A DNA stretch of 64,000 bases from CAVVIG01 sp050249955. Lineage in GTDB: Bacteria > Acidobacteriota > Vicinamibacteria > Vicinamibacterales > CAVVIG01. The position numbers and the translations under genes are program-made. Positions within the stretch are counted from its first letter, which is position 1, and every line of letters begins with the position of its first letter. Of this stretch, positions 55,519 through 64,000 are shown in pieces. The DNA lies in assembly GCA_050249955.1 (NCBI GenBank), contig JBFWPN010000003.1:124001-188000 (forward strand), in the 5' to 3' direction. A model generated the notes under the pieces. That model saw only the letters and a list, made by a program, of their open reading frames with translations, had not been told where the DNA came from and ran no database searches.

Positions 55519-56727
55519 ATGCGCCCCTTCAAGTCCACGATTCCGATTGCAGAAGCCCGCGAACTGCTCCGCACCGGCGTGCGCCCGATCGAGCGTACCG
55601 AGGTGCTGCCGCTGGCCCAGGCCGCAGGCCGCGTCGCCGCCGCCGACGTCGCATCGACCATCTTCGTGCCCCCCTTCTCGCGATCCGCGATGGACGGCTA
55701 CGCCGTGGTGGCCGCGGACACGCGTGGCGCGAGCCGGGAGCATCCGGTCCCGCTCCGGATCGTCGAGCGCGTGTTCACCGGCAACACGCCGGCGCACCTG
55801 GTCACGCCGGGCGCCTGCGCGGAGATCGCCACCGGCGCGCCGCTCCCCGATGGCGCCGATGCCGTGGTGATGGTGGAGGAGACCACCCGGCTGGACGACT
55901 CGCGCGTGGGCATCTGCGCCGAGGCGCAGCCGCGCCAGAACGTCGGGCGCAAGGGGGCCGACATCTCGCCGGGCGACCTCGTGGTACGGGGCGGCGACCT
56001 GCTCAACCCGAGCCGGCTCGGGGCGGTGGCGGCGGTCGGCGTGCCGTCGGTCGAGGTGTTCGCGCGACCGCGCGTGGCGATCCTCTCCACCGGCAACGAG
56101 GTCGTGGAACCGGGCGAGCCGCTCGACGCCGGGCAGATCTTCGACGTCAACCGCTACACGCTCGCCTCGGTCGTCGAGGCGCACGGAGGAGTGGCACTGC
56201 TCCGTCCGCCCGCACGTGACACGCTGGACTCCCTCAACACGGCACTCGACAGCTGTGCCGAGGCCGACGTCATCATCTTCTCCGGCGGTTCGTCCGTCGG
56301 CGAGCGCGACCTGCTCATCGACCTCATCGCCGCGCGTGGCGAGGTCGTGTTCCACGGCATCGCCGTCCGCCCGGGGAAGCCGACGATGTTCGCGCGGGTG
56401 GAGGGACGGCCGTTCTTCGGCATGCCGGGCAATCCCACGTCGTGCCTCTCGAACGCGTACATCCTGCTGGTGCCGTTCCTGCGCGCCACGGCGCGCCTGC
56501 CACTCTACGCGCCGCGTACGGTCACGGCCACCATCGGCCGCCGCATCGTCTCGCCCACGAACCGGCACCAGTTCTACACCGTGCGGCTCGAGGGTTCCGT
56601 GGCTCTGCCGGCGTTCAAGGGGTCGGGCGACATCACGAGCCTGTCGAACGCCGACGGCTACATCGAGATCCCCGCCCACGAACACACCGTCGAGGAAGGG
56701 TCCACCGTCCAGGTGACCCTGTTCTAG
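55519..56727 (+). CDS. moeA: molybdopterin molybdenumtransferase MoeA
   Basis: The 402-residue protein has all four MoeA domains. Key segments are FVPPFSRSAMDGYAVVAADT, EIATGAPLPDGADAVVMVEE, GADISPGDLVVRGGDLLNP, RPRVAILSTGNEVVEPGEPL, FDVNRYTLASVVEAHGG, IIFSGGSSVGERDLLIDLIA and KPTMFARVEGRPFFGMPGNP. It inserts molybdate into adenylylated molybdopterin. It follows moaB with 3 bp between genes. C-terminal domain IV is intact. Confidence 0.95.
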   Translation: MRPFKSTIPIAEARELLRTGVRPIERTEVLPLAQAAGRVAAADVASTIFVPPFSRSAMDGYAVVAADTRGASREHPVPLRIVERVFTGNTPAHLVTPGACAEIATGAPLPDGADAVVMVEETTRLDDSRVGICAEAQPRQNVGRKGADISPGDLVVRGGDLLNPSRLGAVAAVGVPSVEVFARPRVAILSTGNEVVEPGEPLDAGQIFDVNRYTLASVVEAHGGVALLRPPARDTLDSLNTALDSCAEADVIIFSGGSSVGERDLLIDLIAARGEVVFHGIAVRPGKPTMFARVEGRPFFGMPGNPTSCLSNAYILLVPFLRATARLPLYAPRTVTATIGRRIVSPTNRHQFYTVRLEGSVALPAFKGSGDITSLSNADGYIEIPAHEHTVEEGSTVQVTLF

Positions 56728-56758
56728 ATCGGGGCGCGGGGCGGTGTAGCATCGGGAG

Positions 56759-58684
56759 ATGTCGGCCCGACTGCTGCTGACCCTGGTCCTCGCGCTGGTT
56801 CCCTCGCTGGCCGGCTCGGCCCTCGCCCAGGCGCCCCGCTCTCCTCGCAACGCGAACTACGCGATCGACGTCACACTCGACACACGATCGCGCGCGATCC
56901 GGGCGACCGAGCGGATCACCTGGCGCAACATCACGAAGAACCCGACCTCCGAACTGCAGTTCCACGTCTACTGGAACGCCTGGGCCGACCGGCGCTCCAC
57001 ATGGGCGCGGGAGCGCGAACGCCAGGTCCCGCTCGATCGTCCAGACTCCGACTTCGCCCCGGTCGGCATCACCACGCTGCGGCTGATCGATGCGGCCCCG
57101 GTCGACCTCCTTCCCTCCATGCACTTCATCGCTCCCGACGATGGGAATGGGGATGACCGGACGGTGATGGTGGTATCGCTGCCGAGGGCGGTTGAGCCCG
57201 GCGGGCAGGTGGAGGTGGAGGTGGCGTGGCAGGTGCGCGTGCCACGCACGTTCGACCGTACCGGCGCAATCGGCACGTACTACTTCATTGCGCAGTGGTT
57301 CCCGAAGCTCGGCGTACTCGAGGACACGGGCTGGAACTGTCACCAGTTCCACTCGATGACGGAGTACTTCTCCGACTTCGGCGTGTACGACGTTCGCATG
57401 ACCGTGCCCACCGGGTGGGTGGTCGGTGCTACCGGGCGCGAGCAGGGCCGCCAGGACAACGGGAACGGGACAACCACGCACCGGTACGTGCAGGAGGACG
57501 TGCACGACTTCGCCTGGACCACCAGCCCCGACTTCGTGGTGCGCACGGCGCGCGTCGAGGAGCAGGGGCTCCCCCCGGTGGACATGCGGCTGCTCATTCA
57601 GCCGGAGCACCTGGCCCAGGCGGAGCGCCACTTCGCGGCGACGCGGAGCGCGATGCGGCGGTACGGCACCTGGTTCGGCCCGTATCCGTACGGGCACGTC
57701 ACCATCGTCGATCCGGCGTTCCAGAGCGAGACCGGTGGCATGGAGTATCCGACGCTGTTCACCGCCGGCACGTCGTGGCTCATCAGCGACCGCGTGACGC
57801 TCTCCTCGCCAGAGGAGGTGACCATCCACGAGGCAGGCCACCAGTTCTGGTACGGGATCGTCGGGACCAACGAGTTCGAGCATGCGTGGATGGACGAGGG
57901 CATCAATACGTTCGCCACGGCGCGCGTGATGGCCACCGACTATCCGGGCACGTTCCTCGACCGGTACTACTTCGGCGGGTTCATTCCGTGGACCTTCCGG
58001 GACGTGCGGCTGCGGCGGGACACCGACCTGAGCCACGTGTGGGGGTTCCGGCGCGGAGCCACCGAGGACGCGCTCGCGTCACTCTCCTATCGGCAGCGTC
58101 AGGAGACCGTCCGCTACTTCGCGTACGACAAGCCTGCCGTGTGGCTGCACACGATGGAGAGGTGGCTGGGCTGGGACAGCCTGCAGCGGGCGCTCGGTGC
58201 CACCTTCGCCGAAGGTGCGTTCGGACACCCGGGTCCTGGCGTCGTGCTGCGTCACCTGCAGGCCAGCACGGATCGCGACATCAACCGCTTCATCACGCAG
58301 ACCTACCGGCAGTCGTCGGTGTTCGACTACAGCATCGGCGAGATCGCGGCGGTGCCGCGCAACGGGCAGCAGGAGTCGCGCGTGATCGTCCGGCGGCTGG
58401 GCGACGGCGTGTTCCCGGTGGACGTGCTCGTGACCTTCGAGAACGGTGACGCGGTCACGGAACACTGGAATGGCGAGTCGCGCTGGCGCGAGTTCACCTA
58501 CCTGCGCCCGTCCCGGGTGCGGTCAGCCGTGGTCGACCCCGGGCGGCAGCTGCTGCTCGACATGAACTTCACGAACAACTCGCGCACGCTGGCACCGCGG
58601 GCCCCGGAGGCCGCACGCACGTGGTCGCTGCGGTGGATGGTCTGGCTGCAGGACGCGCTGCTGACGTGGGGGCTCTTCGTATGA
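56759..58684 (+). CDS. secreted M1-family zinc metallopeptidase
   Basis: The 641-residue protein has a signal peptide (LLLTLVLALVPSLAGSALAQ), an N-terminal beta domain (YAIDVTLDTRSRAIRATERI), and a gluzincin catalytic domain with HEAGHQFWYG (His357, Glu358, His361) and a third ligand Glu380 in HAWMDEG, spaced HExxH-x18-E as expected. GGMEYPTLFTAG upstream replaces the GAMEN exopeptidase motif, so it may not be a classical aminopeptidase. The C-terminus ends DMNFTNNSRTLAPRAPE with a short hydrophobic segment. Its stop overlaps the next start as ATGA, so the membrane protein downstream is coupled to it. Confidence 0.9.
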   Translation: MSARLLLTLVLALVPSLAGSALAQAPRSPRNANYAIDVTLDTRSRAIRATERITWRNITKNPTSELQFHVYWNAWADRRSTWARERERQVPLDRPDSDFAPVGITTLRLIDAAPVDLLPSMHFIAPDDGNGDDRTVMVVSLPRAVEPGGQVEVEVAWQVRVPRTFDRTGAIGTYYFIAQWFPKLGVLEDTGWNCHQFHSMTEYFSDFGVYDVRMTVPTGWVVGATGREQGRQDNGNGTTTHRYVQEDVHDFAWTTSPDFVVRTARVEEQGLPPVDMRLLIQPEHLAQAERHFAATRSAMRRYGTWFGPYPYGHVTIVDPAFQSETGGMEYPTLFTAGTSWLISDRVTLSSPEEVTIHEAGHQFWYGIVGTNEFEHAWMDEGINTFATARVMATDYPGTFLDRYYFGGFIPWTFRDVRLRRDTDLSHVWGFRRGATEDALASLSYRQRQETVRYFAYDKPAVWLHTMERWLGWDSLQRALGATFAEGAFGHPGPGVVLRHLQASTDRDINRFITQTYRQSSVFDYSIGEIAAVPRNGQQESRVIVRRLGDGVFPVDVLVTFENGDAVTEHWNGESRWREFTYLRPSRVRSAVVDPGRQLLLDMNFTNNSRTLAPRAPEAARTWSLRWMVWLQDALLTWGLFV

Positions 58685-59649
58685 GCCTCCTCCGCGTCTG
58701 GATCGCGGGGCTCCGGCGGGTGCGACGTGCGCCGGCGGTGCTCCTCGTGCTGTGGCTGGGTACGCTGGCGGCCACCGTGCCTCCGGCGCTCGTGCTGCAG
58801 GACGCCATCCGCGCCCATCTGGGCGAGAGCCTGGAGGCCGACAGCGCTGCCGACGGGGTGAACTACGACTGGATGCAGGAGTTCACGGCGTCCGGGGATC
58901 CGCTGACCCGAACCCTGCGCCCGGACGTCATCGGGTTCGCGGCGGTGATGGACAACAGCAGCGCCCTGGCCGACGCGGGCCGCCGTGCGCCCGTGGTGGT
59001 GGTGTCCGGCGTGGCGTACCTGGTTTTCGCCTGGTTCCTCATGCCCGGGGCGATTCACCGGCTGGCGGTGGACCAGCGGATGGGTGCCCGTCGCTTCCTC
59101 GCGCGCTGCGGCGCGTGCGCGGCTCGGCTGCTGCGGCTCGGGCTCTTCTCCGCGCTGGTGTACGCCGTGCTCTTCGGTAGCCTGCACGCTTGGCTGTTCG
59201 ACGACCTCTACGACCGGCTCACGCACGACCTCACCGTTGAGCGCACCGCGTTCCTGCTCCGGCTCGCCGGGTACCTGCTGTTCTTCGCGATTGTCGCCGT
59301 GGTCAACCTGTGGTTCGACGTGGCCAAGGTGCGGATGATCGTGGAAGACCGCAGGAGCATCGTCTCGTCGCTGGACGCCGCGGCGCGGTTCATCGCGGCC
59401 AGGCCCGCCCTGATGTTCGGGACCTACGCGATGAACGTGCTGCTGTTCGCAGCGGTGCTCGGCGCCTACTATCTGGCAGCGCCGGGGGCCAGCGGCGGGA
59501 GCCACGCGATCTGGGCTGCGTTCGCGGTGGGCCAGGCCTACATCGCGGCCCGGCTCTTCACGAAGCTGGCGTTCTGGGGCACCGAGGTGTGCGCGCTGCA
59601 GGCACGGTTCGGATGCGCCGGCTTCGCGCGTGGCGAGCCCCTCACGTAG
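58681..59649 (+). CDS. multi-pass membrane protein coupled to the M1 peptidase
   Basis: The 322-residue product has about six transmembrane segments (VLLVLWLGTLAATVPPALVL, VVVVSGVAYLVFAWFLMPGA, LLRLGLFSALVYAVLFGSLH, LLRLAGYLLFFAIVAVVNLW, MFGTYAMNVLLFAAVLGAYY and the last near AIWAAFAVGQAYIAARLF) and a periplasmic or extracellular loop of about 60 residues after the first. I recognise no named family; it resembles DUF-type YihY-like or RseP-adjacent membrane proteins only in shape. Coupling by ATGA overlap suggests it anchors or regulates the peptidase. Confidence 0.75.
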   Translation: MSLLRVWIAGLRRVRRAPAVLLVLWLGTLAATVPPALVLQDAIRAHLGESLEADSAADGVNYDWMQEFTASGDPLTRTLRPDVIGFAAVMDNSSALADAGRRAPVVVVSGVAYLVFAWFLMPGAIHRLAVDQRMGARRFLARCGACAARLLRLGLFSALVYAVLFGSLHAWLFDDLYDRLTHDLTVERTAFLLRLAGYLLFFAIVAVVNLWFDVAKVRMIVEDRRSIVSSLDAAARFIAARPALMFGTYAMNVLLFAAVLGAYYLAAPGASGGSHAIWAAFAVGQAYIAARLFTKLAFWGTEVCALQARFGCAGFARGEPLT

Positions 59650-59694
59650 TGCCCACCGTCAGGTGGCCCTCCACACGCGACCGTCGGGTGGGGA

Positions 59695-61686
59695 TCAACG
59701 CGAGGCTGTCCCGGCTGCCGTGGCGCCCATGATGGCGTCCCACTGCGCACCGAGTTCCGCGGTCATCGGCTCGATATCCTGCCGCAGCACCAGCCGCTGA
59801 TCGGCCAGCTTCGTCGCCGCCTCACGTGCCCGCGCCAGGTATTCGGCCCGGCTCGCATACCGCTCCTCGATCGACAGGCGCGGATCCTTCATGCGCTCGC
59901 GCTCGGCCTTCGTCTTCGGGAACTGGATGAACGCCCCCGCCATGGCGACGAGCGTGGAGGGCGACCCGATGGCCGCGCTCCTGAACTGCCACCCGGTCAG
60001 CGTGCCGAGCGGGGCGGCCACGATCGGGAGCCGGATGCCCCCCAGGTCGTTGCCGTCGCGATCGACGGCCGGGACGAGGAACGGCAGTGCGGCGTACGGC
60101 GTGGGCACGTCTGCGCGATATCCACCTGGCACGAAGGTCGGGTGCTGCACACCCGGCAGCGCGGGAAACGTGAACTCCCTGTGTGCCACCAGCGTGCGGT
60201 CGCGCAGTGTCGGGTGCGCGCTCGGCGGCGGCTCCACGCCCTTCCGTGCCCACGCGTCGAGTGCTGCCAGCAGCCCGCGCTGCGCCCAGCGGTAGTCGTT
60301 CGTGTTCTCGGGAAACTGTCCGCCACCCGTGGCCGGCGGGAACGACCCGGCGCCGTGCTTGGTGCCCGCCAGGAAGTACGCGCGGACATTCGGGGCATCG
60401 GTGACATCCGACGAGCCGTCCATGGCGCTGTGCCGCAGGGCTGCCACGCGGCCGCGGTCCCAGTATTCCGACGCAGAGTCGACCAGGAACAGCTTCGGCT
60501 CCATGCCGGCGGGGATGCGGACGCCGAGTCCATCCTCGCGACCTGTGATCGGGTCGACGGTCGTCTGGTAGAGGAACGGGAACTTCGTCTGCGTGAACGG
60601 GCCGAGTTCGTTCGGTTGCGCGAAGCGTTCGTTGAAGCTGCCCACGCCGACCGCACCCGTCTGGATGAAGGCCGCATCGAACACCTTGCGGCCCGACTCG
60701 TCGAGGGTGAACCCCTCGTGAATCATCTGGCGGATCAGGCGTCCGGTCTGGGAGGCGCCGTACATGTACGCCAGCTGTCCGGATGCCGGCTGGTTGCTGC
60801 CGTACCTGAAGGCCGAGGCCGCGTCGCGAATGGCCGCCATGCCGAGCCCGGCCACGGGCGGGTTCTGCGTCTCGTACGCCAGTTCGTAGGTGAGCCCGGG
60901 CGTGAAGCCCCCCTTCAGCCGGACCGATGCAGCATCGGGCACCGCGTTGGCCCCGTCAACCCGCATGAAGTCCCACTCGTCACGCGGAATCAATCGCGCA
61001 CCGGCAAAGGTACCCTCGCGCACGGTGAGCCGATAGCTGCGGTCCTGCACGTTCACGGGGAGGTAGGTGGCCGTGTTGTAGCCGCCACCGTAGGTGTACG
61101 AGGCCGCAGCCTTGTCGAGGACGAAGGGCATGCGCACCCACCCACGGATCGGCGCGCCGTTCTCGGTGGCGATGGGCGCGGAGAACCCGACGAGCCCCTT
61201 CCCCATCGCGATGTCGAACTGCCAGCCCACGAAGACCAGCGTGTAGCCCTCGTTCAGCAGGTACCCGTCCCCGACTTCCTTCTCGGTACTGAAATCCGTG
61301 CCCCGCGTAGCCCGGCTGAACACGCTGAGCAGGCTCTTGTTGCCCCGGTTCACCACGTCGAAGAACAGGACGCCGTTCGCGCGGCTCCGGTCCTTCGGCT
61401 GCAGGATCACGAGGTCGGACGAGAACTCCACGCGCCCCTGCCCATTGCGCGGCGCCTTCTCGAGGTCGACGATGATGCGGTTGTGCGGGTTGGCGGGATC
61501 CACGGCGAAGTGAATCGTGCCGGTCAGGACCTCGTACGCACCGGCGGTGCCGAAGGCGCGGCCACCGAGCAGGTCGGCCCGGCTCCTGACATCGACGCGG
61601 GTGACTTCAGCCGACGCATCCGATGCCACCACGAGCGCGCATGCGGCAAGCAGCGCGCGGAACAGCCGGCCTGGAACAGTTGTCAT
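59695..61686 (-). CDS. secreted alpha/beta-hydrolase (Abhydrolase_10-like)
   Basis: The 663-residue protein has a signal peptide (RALLAACALVVASDASA) and a large alpha/beta-hydrolase domain. The nucleophile elbow reads YMYGASQTGRLIRQM (GxSxxG), with the acid and His expected in LFLVDSASEYWDRGRVAALR and YFLAGTKHGAGSFPPATGGG. The first 200 residues are beta-rich (VDVRSRADLLGGRAFGTAGA, NGVLFFDVVNRGNKSLLSVF). Such proteins are abundant exported enzymes of unknown substrate in Acidobacteriota. The ATG at 61686 follows GAGGAGGAG. A TATACT box lies at 61712-61717. Confidence 0.87.
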   Translation of the reverse strand: MTTVPGRLFRALLAACALVVASDASAEVTRVDVRSRADLLGGRAFGTAGAYEVLTGTIHFAVDPANPHNRIIVDLEKAPRNGQGRVEFSSDLVILQPKDRSRANGVLFFDVVNRGNKSLLSVFSRATRGTDFSTEKEVGDGYLLNEGYTLVFVGWQFDIAMGKGLVGFSAPIATENGAPIRGWVRMPFVLDKAAASYTYGGGYNTATYLPVNVQDRSYRLTVREGTFAGARLIPRDEWDFMRVDGANAVPDAASVRLKGGFTPGLTYELAYETQNPPVAGLGMAAIRDAASAFRYGSNQPASGQLAYMYGASQTGRLIRQMIHEGFTLDESGRKVFDAAFIQTGAVGVGSFNERFAQPNELGPFTQTKFPFLYQTTVDPITGREDGLGVRIPAGMEPKLFLVDSASEYWDRGRVAALRHSAMDGSSDVTDAPNVRAYFLAGTKHGAGSFPPATGGGQFPENTNDYRWAQRGLLAALDAWARKGVEPPPSAHPTLRDRTLVAHREFTFPALPGVQHPTFVPGGYRADVPTPYAALPFLVPAVDRDGNDLGGIRLPIVAAPLGTLTGWQFRSAAIGSPSTLVAMAGAFIQFPKTKAERERMKDPRLSIEERYASRAEYLARAREAATKLADQRLVLRQDIEPMTAELGAQWDAIMGATAAGTASR

Positions 61687-61711
61687 CGCACTCCTCCTCG
61701 GGACGGCGCGT

Positions 61712-61717
61712 AGTATA
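61712..61717 (-). promoter_or_regulatory. possible -10 box of the alpha/beta-hydrolase gene
   Basis: TATACT on the minus strand, 26-31 bp upstream of the start at 61686. The short leader leaves just enough room for the GAGGAGGAG ribosome binding site. The region is shared with the divergent Hsp70-like gene. Confidence 0.4.
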
Positions 61718-61746
61718 CGCGGGCCGGCGCCCCGTATCATGAAACG

Positions 61747-63027
61747 GTGACACGAGCCGTTGGCATCGACTTCGGGACGACGAACAGCGCGGTAGCCCTG
61801 CTGGACGGCGCTGGACCACCCAGGCTGGCCCGGTTCGGGCCGACCGGCGCCAAGGCCGATGTCTTCCGCTCCATCCTCTACTTCGATCCCAGGCCGGCCA
61901 GTGGAATCGACCCGGTCTCGGCCGGGCCGGATGCCGTCGTCCGCTACAGGCAGGCCCAGCAGAAGGGCCGGTTCCTCCAGTCGCTCAAGGCCTACCTGGG
62001 CGATGCCGGCTTCACCGGCACCACAATCGGCGGACGCCACCGCACGCTGCCCCAGTTGGTGGCCCTCATCGTCCAGCGGCTGATGCGCGCGGCCGAGGAG
62101 GACCTCGGTGCGCTGCCGACAAGGGCGGTCGTCGGTCGGCCGGTTCACTTCACCGTCGCGCGGAGCGCGGAGCACGATGCGCTCGCCCTCGATCGGATGC
62201 GTGAGGCGCTGGAGCTCGCCGGGATTCGCGACTTCACGTTCGAGTACGAGCCGATTGCCGCGGCCTACGCCTACCAGCAGCGGCTCACGGCGCCGGCCAC
62301 CGTGCTCATCGGTGACTTCGGCGGCGGCACGAGCGACTTCTCGCTCCTGGCACTCGACCCGCCGACCGCAGGTACATCAGGAGCGGTCACGATCCTGGGA
62401 AACGACGGTGTGGCGGTGGCGGGCGACGCGTTCGACCGGGCCATCGTCCGCCACGCCGTGGCCCCGCAGCTTGGGCGCGGTTCCGACTACGTCTCGCCGC
62501 CGGACAAGGTGCTGCCGATGCCGGAGTGGGTGTACGCGAGGCTGGAGCGCTGGCATCACCTGTCGTTCCTGAAGACGGGCGACACGATCGAGATGCTGCG
62601 CCGGATCCAGCGCAGCTCGCGTGCAGCGGACGCCGTGGGCGCGCTCCTGCAGGTGATCGAGGAGGACCTCGGCTACGAGCTGCACGAACGGGTGAACACC
62701 ACGAAGGTGACCCTGTCGTCCGCGCTCGAAGCCGAGCTGCGCTTCGACCTGGATGCGGTGGCCGTGCAGTGGCACGCCACACGCGAGCAGTTCGAGCACT
62801 GGCTGCGTGCCGACCTGCGCCTGCTGGAGAAGTGCATCGACCGGCTGCTCGCGCAGTGCGGAGTCGCGGCTGCCGGCGTCGACACCGTGTTCCTCACCGG
62901 CGGGTCGTCGTTCGTGCCAGCCGTCCGGGCCATCTTCGAGCGGAAGTTCCCCGATTCCGCGATCACCGGCGGTCACGAGCTGACGTCGGTCGCCACCGGC
63001 CTCGCACTGCGCGCCGAGCGCCCCTGA
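61747..63027 (+). CDS. Hsp70-family ATPase without substrate-binding domain (YegD-like)
   Basis: The 426-residue protein has the actin/Hsp70 nucleotide-binding fold: GIDFGTTNSAVALLDG (phosphate 1), LIGDFGGGTSDFSLLALD (phosphate 2) and DTVFLTGGSSFVPAVRAIF (adenosine), with AVVGRPVHFT and EYEPIAAAYAYQQ between. At 426 residues it ends after the ATPase domain, unlike DnaK (about 640), so no peptide-binding lid is present. E. coli YegD and related proteins share this layout; their role is unknown. The start is a GTG at 61747, opening directly into MTRAVGIDFG. Confidence 0.9.
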   Translation: MTRAVGIDFGTTNSAVALLDGAGPPRLARFGPTGAKADVFRSILYFDPRPASGIDPVSAGPDAVVRYRQAQQKGRFLQSLKAYLGDAGFTGTTIGGRHRTLPQLVALIVQRLMRAAEEDLGALPTRAVVGRPVHFTVARSAEHDALALDRMREALELAGIRDFTFEYEPIAAAYAYQQRLTAPATVLIGDFGGGTSDFSLLALDPPTAGTSGAVTILGNDGVAVAGDAFDRAIVRHAVAPQLGRGSDYVSPPDKVLPMPEWVYARLERWHHLSFLKTGDTIEMLRRIQRSSRAADAVGALLQVIEEDLGYELHERVNTTKVTLSSALEAELRFDLDAVAVQWHATREQFEHWLRADLRLLEKCIDRLLAQCGVAAAGVDTVFLTGGSSFVPAVRAIFERKFPDSAITGGHELTSVATGLALRAERP

Positions 63028-63035
63028 TCACCCGG

Positions 63036-63959
63036 CTACAGGCCGTTCGCCCTCAGGAACTCGCGGATCTTCTCGTAGGCCTTCGTCCGTTCGTCGGGCT
63101 TGAAGTTGCCGTGACCGCCGCCGGGGATGGTGAAGAGGTCGACCTTGGCGCCGGCCTTCCTGAGCGCATCCGTGAGCCGCACGCCGTGCGAATAGGGGAC
63201 GATCGGATCGGTGTCGCCCTGGATCGTCAGCACCGGCGGCAGGTCGGCGCGCACCCAGTTCAGGGGCGACACGCTCTTCGCCACCGCGTCACGGTTCGGC
63301 TGCGATCCGAGCCACTGCACCGCATAGGAGCGGGCGTTCGGCCCGGCGAGCATGTCGTTCAGGTCCGTAATCCCGTACCAGTTGACGATCGCGGCCACGC
63401 GCGGCACCGAGGCATCGTTGCCCGTGAACCCACCGCCGGCGCAAGGGCTGGTGAAGCCGGCGCTCGCGGGAATCATCCCGGTGGTGAGCGCGAGGTGCCC
63501 ACCCGCCGACTCACCACTCAGGACGATCTTCGCGGTGTCGATGTTGTAGTCCTTCGCCCTCGACACCACGAACCGGAGGGCGCACTGCGCGTCCTCCACC
63601 GCGGCTGGCGCCAGCGACACGCGCGCCATGCGGTACTCGACGTTCACGACGTTCCACCCCATCTCGAGCCAGGGCATCACCGACATGAACGAGCTTTCCT
63701 TGGTGCCGCCAATCCATCCACCGCCGTGGTAGAAGACCAGGGTGGGCTGCGGCGTCTGCACGTCGCGCCGGCGGTACACGTCGAGCTTCGCCTCGAAGCC
63801 ATTGGCCGTGAGGTAGGTGACGTTCGGCAGGATCTGGTAGCGGTTCTGTGCGTGCGTGGCCCACTCGGCCGTTGGCGGGAGCTGGGCGGTGAGCACGGCG
63901 TAACCGGCGGTCGCGAGCAGGCCGCCGGTCAGCAGCGAGGCAACGAAATGTCGGTTCAT
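63036..63959 (-). CDS. secreted alpha/beta-hydrolase, BD-FAE / carboxylesterase-like
   Basis: The 307-residue protein has a signal-like N-terminus (FVASLLTGGLLATAGYAVLT), then an alpha/beta-hydrolase with oxyanion motif VFYHGGGWIGGTKESSF, nucleophile elbow KIVLSGESAGGHLALTTGMI, acid region LTIQGDTDPIVPYSHGV and a catalytic His in IPGGGHGNFKPDER. This is the hormone-sensitive-lipase/feruloyl-esterase type acting on ester bonds outside the cytoplasm. It converges with the Hsp70-like gene (8 bp between stops) and starts at ATG 63959, just inside the window. Confidence 0.92.
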   Translation of the reverse strand: MNRHFVASLLTGGLLATAGYAVLTAQLPPTAEWATHAQNRYQILPNVTYLTANGFEAKLDVYRRRDVQTPQPTLVFYHGGGWIGGTKESSFMSVMPWLEMGWNVVNVEYRMARVSLAPAAVEDAQCALRFVVSRAKDYNIDTAKIVLSGESAGGHLALTTGMIPASAGFTSPCAGGGFTGNDASVPRVAAIVNWYGITDLNDMLAGPNARSYAVQWLGSQPNRDAVAKSVSPLNWVRADLPPVLTIQGDTDPIVPYSHGVRLTDALRKAGAKVDLFTIPGGGHGNFKPDERTKAYEKIREFLRANGL

Positions 63960-64000
63960 CAGCGCGTTCTCCTGGAAACGCGCAGATTCTACCCTCTGAA

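Noticed and set aside
54937..56850. Long minus-strand extension upstream of the GIY-YIG gene
   Set aside because: It is antisense to moaB and moeA and adds only low-complexity Arg/His-rich sequence; the ribosome binding site and domain place the start at 54924.
1..64000. Prophage, insertion sequence, integron or defence island
   Set aside because: I saw no transposase, integrase, capsid, restriction or CRISPR-associated motif in any real frame, and base composition is even across the window.

Overview
The window is high-GC bacterial chromosome, densely coded on both strands. Its gene content fits an aerobic, soil-type Acidobacteriota, most likely class Vicinamibacteria. That is inference: the markers are secreted PQQ dehydrogenases, carboxypeptidase-regulatory TonB receptors, ASPIC/UnbV and FG-GAP proteins, a CHRD protein, DUF5666-like and Abhydrolase_10-like proteins, and a PEP-CTERM protein. 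No rRNA, phage, insertion sequence or CRISPR array is visible. One tRNA gene, tRNA-Arg(ACG), lies on the minus strand at 53973-54049.

Layout. 1-263: N-terminus of a circularly permuted ATP-grasp protein running off the left edge. 745-4344: cytochrome c/PQQ dehydrogenase coupled to a CHRD protein, then a TlpA-like lipoprotein. 4365-8962: a 2-oxoacid dehydrogenase E1-E2 pair with a divergent Lrp/AsnC regulator. 8991-11109: amidohydrolase and a second, nearly identical Lrp/AsnC regulator. 11156-18095: PQQ dehydrogenase, a haem c/copper monooxygenase-like/TPR lipoprotein and a large TonB receptor. 18346-22753: a Tat-signal gene remnant, a papain-like secreted protein, an OmpA/Pal protein and a NarL-type two-component pair. 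22967-27442: a possible degenerate receiver protein, a bacterial pentatricopeptide-repeat (PPR) protein, a second haem c/copper monooxygenase-like/TPR protein, a small coupled ORF and an unknown helical protein behind a structured leader. 27698-32944: methyltransferase, DUF5666-like lipoprotein, cupin, tiny membrane ORF and an OprC/NosA-like copper TonB receptor. 32976-38757: ilvD, a ferritin-like lipoprotein and a run of four secreted or outer-membrane genes. 38854-47044: ASPIC-TPR-glycosyltransferase operon facing a parvulin/ASPIC-CusF/SCO operon. 47178-54924: PEP-CTERM mini-protein, sugar dehydrogenase, fhs, VOC, phosphatase-like and NHL proteins, GNAT, tRNA and GIY-YIG nuclease. 55009-63959: moaB-moeA, M1 peptidase with membrane partner, two alpha/beta hydrolases and an Hsp70-like ATPase.

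Themes. Periplasmic redox chemistry dominates: quinoproteins feed electrons to haem c, a SCO/CusF fusion and TlpA handle copper and thiols, and two proteins carry all six copper ligands expected of a peptidylglycine-hydroxylating monooxygenase fold between a haem-c motif and TPRs. An outer-membrane receptor keeps the CxxxM and HxM copper motifs of OprC. Gene ends often overlap by ATGA or TGATG, marking tight operons. The most unusual items are the PPR protein, the copper monooxygenase/cytochrome/TPR fusions, the unexplained secreted cluster at 35598-38757, the hairpin-rich leader at 27443-27540 and the GIY-YIG gene that takes its stop codon from the tRNA-Arg gene.
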